A DNA stretch of 64,000 bases from Szabonella sp046295215 (lineage in GTDB: Bacteria > Pseudomonadota > Alphaproteobacteria > Rhodobacterales > Rhodobacteraceae): contig JBKBNP010000021.1 in assembly GCA_046295215.1 (NCBI GenBank), positions 1-64,000 of the forward strand. The letters are read 5' to 3'. Each line of letters opens with the position of its first letter. Positions within the stretch are counted from its first letter, which is position 1. The notes under the pieces are model-generated. The model saw only the letters and a program-made list of their open reading frames with translations, had not been told where the DNA came from and did no database searches. The translations under genes were made by a program, and so were the position numbers. Positions 62,365 through 64,000 of this stretch are shown here, piece after piece.

Positions 62365-63384
62365 ATGCCCGCCATCACCGAACCGAAACTGATTTCCGGC
62401 AATGCCAACATGACACTGGCCCGCGCCATCGCCCGGCGCATGTCCATGCATCGCGGCATGTCCGTGGGTCTGGTCGATGCAAGGGTCGAACGCTTCAACG
62501 ATCAGGAGATCTTCGTCGAGGTCTACGAGAATGTGCGTGGCGAGGACATGTATGTGATCCAGCCGACCTCGAACCCCGCGAATGACAACCTGATGGAACT
62601 GCTCATCATCGCGGATGCGCTGCGCCGGTCCTCCGCCGACCGCATCACCGCCGTGATCCCCTATTTCGGCTATGCCCGCCAGGACCGCCGTGCCAAGGCC
62701 CGCACGCCGATCTCGGCGAAACTGGTGGCGAACCTGATTACCGAGGCCGGATTCGACCGCGTTCTGACGCTCGACCTGCACGCCGCCCAGATCCAGGGCT
62801 TCTTCGACATTCCGGTGGACAACCTCTATTCCGCCCCGATCTTTGCGCTGGACATCGAACATACGTTCAAGGGACGCATCCAGGATCTCATGGTGGTCTC
62901 CCCCGATGTCGGTGGCGTCGGCCGCGCGCGCGAAATCGCCAAGCGCATCGGCGCCCCGCTCGCCATCGTGGACAAGCGCCGCGAAAAGGCGGGCGAAGTC
63001 GCGGAAATGACCGTGATCGGCAATGTCTCCGGCAAAGTCTGCATCATCGTGGACGACATCTGCGACACCGCAGGCACGCTGTGCAAGGCCGCCGAAGTGC
63101 TGGTCGAGAACGGCGCGACCGAGGTCCACAGCTATATCACCCATGGCGTGCTGTCCGGCCCGGCGGTCGAACGGGTCGCAAACTCGGTGATGAAATCGCT
63201 CGTCATCACCGACAGTATCGAACCTTCCGAAAAGGTGCGCGCCGCATCGAATATCCGCATCGTCCCCACCGCGCCGATCTTCGCGCAGGCGATCCTCAAC
63301 ATCTGGAACGGCACCAGTGTGTCGTCGCTCTTCGAGACCGAGACCCTGACCCCGATCTATGAGGGCATGTATAGCCGCACCTGA
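62365..63384 (+). CDS. prs: Ribose-phosphate pyrophosphokinase
   Basis: A 339-residue PRPP synthase. FNDQEIFVEVYENVRGED, YFGYARQDRRAKARTPI and the PRPP-loop IIVDDICDTAGTL are diagnostic. The start at 62365 follows GAGG at six bases. Divergent from the isomerase gene. Confidence 0.96.
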   Translation: MPAITEPKLISGNANMTLARAIARRMSMHRGMSVGLVDARVERFNDQEIFVEVYENVRGEDMYVIQPTSNPANDNLMELLIIADALRRSSADRITAVIPYFGYARQDRRAKARTPISAKLVANLITEAGFDRVLTLDLHAAQIQGFFDIPVDNLYSAPIFALDIEHTFKGRIQDLMVVSPDVGGVGRAREIAKRIGAPLAIVDKRREKAGEVAEMTVIGNVSGKVCIIVDDICDTAGTLCKAAEVLVENGATEVHSYITHGVLSGPAVERVANSVMKSLVITDSIEPSEKVRAASNIRIVPTAPIFAQAILNIWNGTSVSSLFETETLTPIYEGMYSRT

Positions 63385-63401
63385 GCGCCCCTGTTTCACC
63401 T

Positions 63402-63455
63402 TGCAGAAATACCTGCGGGGGAGGGTCCGGGAGGGGGCGGCGAGCCCCCTCCCGG
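63402..63455 (-). terminator. Composite 3'-end element after the H-type lectin gene
   Basis: On the minus strand, a perfect 12-bp hairpin (CCGGGAGGGGGC / GCCCCCTCCCGG at 63427-63455) begins five bases after the lectin gene stop and is followed by CCCCCGCAGGTATTT and TGCAAGGTGAAA. Same order as after pleD and phnE. Confidence 0.7.
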
Positions 63456-63460
63456 CGGTG

Positions 63461-63811
63461 TCAGTAAAGCTCCCAGTCATCCTCGTCGCGCTGGGGGCCG
63501 ATCGCCATCCAGTCGGCCCTGACCCGCGCCACGCGCGTATCCCCCCATGTGCGAAACACCAGATGGAACCCCTCCCGCGTGATCGCCTCGGCCGATATGT
63601 CGGCCCTGCTGTTCGTGCCATTGTCCATGTCCCACATCGAGATGGAGACATGGACAGCCGGGGCTTCGGAAAACGGCTCGCGGAAGCTGACGATATGGCG
63701 CGACTCGCGCGATCCCTGACCGGTCCACATCACGCCATCGTCGACAAAGTCCGAAAACAGCACGCGGCTGCCCTGTTCGATCCCGAAACCGTTCGTCCTG
63801 AATCGTCGCAT
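63461..63811 (-). CDS. H-type lectin domain protein
   Basis: A 116-residue protein. SEAPAVHVSISMWDMD and ISAEAITREGFHLVFRTWGD, then ARVRADWMAIG, are the H-type lectin (PF09458) beta-sandwich. No signal peptide is seen. Bacterial H-lectin proteins may bind sugar; role unknown. ATG at 63811. Its 3' end abuts a strong hairpin. Confidence 0.82.
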   Translation of the reverse strand: MRRFRTNGFGIEQGSRVLFSDFVDDGVMWTGQGSRESRHIVSFREPFSEAPAVHVSISMWDMDNGTNSRADISAEAITREGFHLVFRTWGDTRVARVRADWMAIGPQRDEDDWELY

Positions 63812-63906
63812 GGATTCCGTTCCGTTTGCTGCGGCCTTCGCCCGACTCTGGTTACGGCTCTGACGCAGAAAGGTGGCATTTCTGCGCCCAACGCAAGTCC
63901 GCAAAA

Positions 63907-63938
63907 CAGAAAAGGCCCCGTTGCCGGGGCCTTTTCTG
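63907..63938 (-). terminator. Terminator-like perfect hairpin
   Basis: A 14-bp perfect stem (CAGAAAAGGCCCCG / CGGGGCCTTTTCTG, tetraloop TTGC in + orientation) followed by TTTTGC on the minus strand, 28 bases after the partial gene at the window end. Confidence 0.75.
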
Positions 63939-63966
63939 AGCTGTTCTTTGCTGATCTGTAGCCGGT

Positions 63967-64000
63967 TCAGCCGTTGATGACGGACCGCAGCGCAATCAGA
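63967..64000 (-). CDS. Partial CDS at window edge, C-terminal end
   Basis: The frame LIALRSVING followed by a stop reads in from beyond the window end on the minus strand, and a terminator-like hairpin follows 28 bases later. Only ten codons are visible, so no product can be named. Confidence 0.4.
   Translation of the reverse strand, partial: LIALRSVING

Noticed and set aside
1..64000. CRISPR array, insertion sequence, prophage or rRNA operon
   Set aside because: No regularly spaced repeats, transposase, phage structural protein or rRNA sequence was recognised.

Overview
The window is chromosomal DNA of an alphaproteobacterium, most likely of the Rhodobacteraceae/Paracoccaceae. The evidence is the high GC content, LexA boxes of the GAAC-N7-GAAC type, a solitary imuA-like gene, MmcB, LdtR-type MarR and DUF3572 next to pleD, a RibB with a degenerate GTP-cyclohydrolase-II-like tail, bioMNY, TRAP transporters, and GCCTCCGGCGGRGNTATTT-like intergenic elements. 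Most genes are housekeeping or metabolic. There is no prophage, insertion sequence, CRISPR array or rRNA operon.

Layout. 0-8 kb: MttB-like methyltransferase, HAD phosphatase, DUF3572 and PleD, then an ECF sigma factor operon (EF-hand protein, sigma factor, anti-sigma-like membrane protein, metal-resist-type periplasmic protein), DUF983 and NUDIX. 8-18 kb: EamA exporter, fatty acid desaturase with DUF2061 divergent from an XRE regulator, two lipoproteins, an aldo/keto reductase, a frameshifted SOS-boxed imuA-like gene, a TPR protein, an MFS transporter, and mmcB with its own SOS box. 18-26 kb: a complete malonate utilisation cluster (GntR regulator, TRAP transporter PQM, malonyl-CoA decarboxylase, malonyl-CoA synthetase, quinone oxidoreductase) with a TTGTATACAA operator. 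26-36 kb: DUF481 protein, LysR, nusB-ribH-ribB, phnDCEE, a conserved hypothetical and ribE; the phosphonate-type transporter sits inside what reads as a colinear riboflavin operon. 36-41 kb: capsule genes kpsS, a Wza-type lipoprotein and kpsC. 41-49 kb: regulators, sdhE, two aminotransferases, the bioMNY biotin transporter and tRNA-Asp. 48.8-49.8 kb: 1 kb without a recognisable gene. 49.8-64 kb: dusA, TauE, a guanidinobutyrase/agmatinase, a TetR-PspA-YiaAB stress module with three operator copies, TraB/GumN, Mn-dependent pyrophosphatase, HAD, MaoC, ribF-UPF0260-ltaE, a hydrolase/isomerase pair, prs and an H-type lectin gene.

The genes of most interest are regulatory. The PspA/YiaAB pair appears to be controlled by a neighbouring TetR protein through three TGAAC-N3-GTTCA palindromes, rather than by the enterobacterial PspF/sigma-54 route. 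Two separate DNA damage genes carry clean LexA boxes, and one of them (imuA-like) is broken by a frameshift. A composite 3'-end element (hairpin plus C-rich core plus TATTT) recurs at five gene ends. No wholly new system was identified with confidence.
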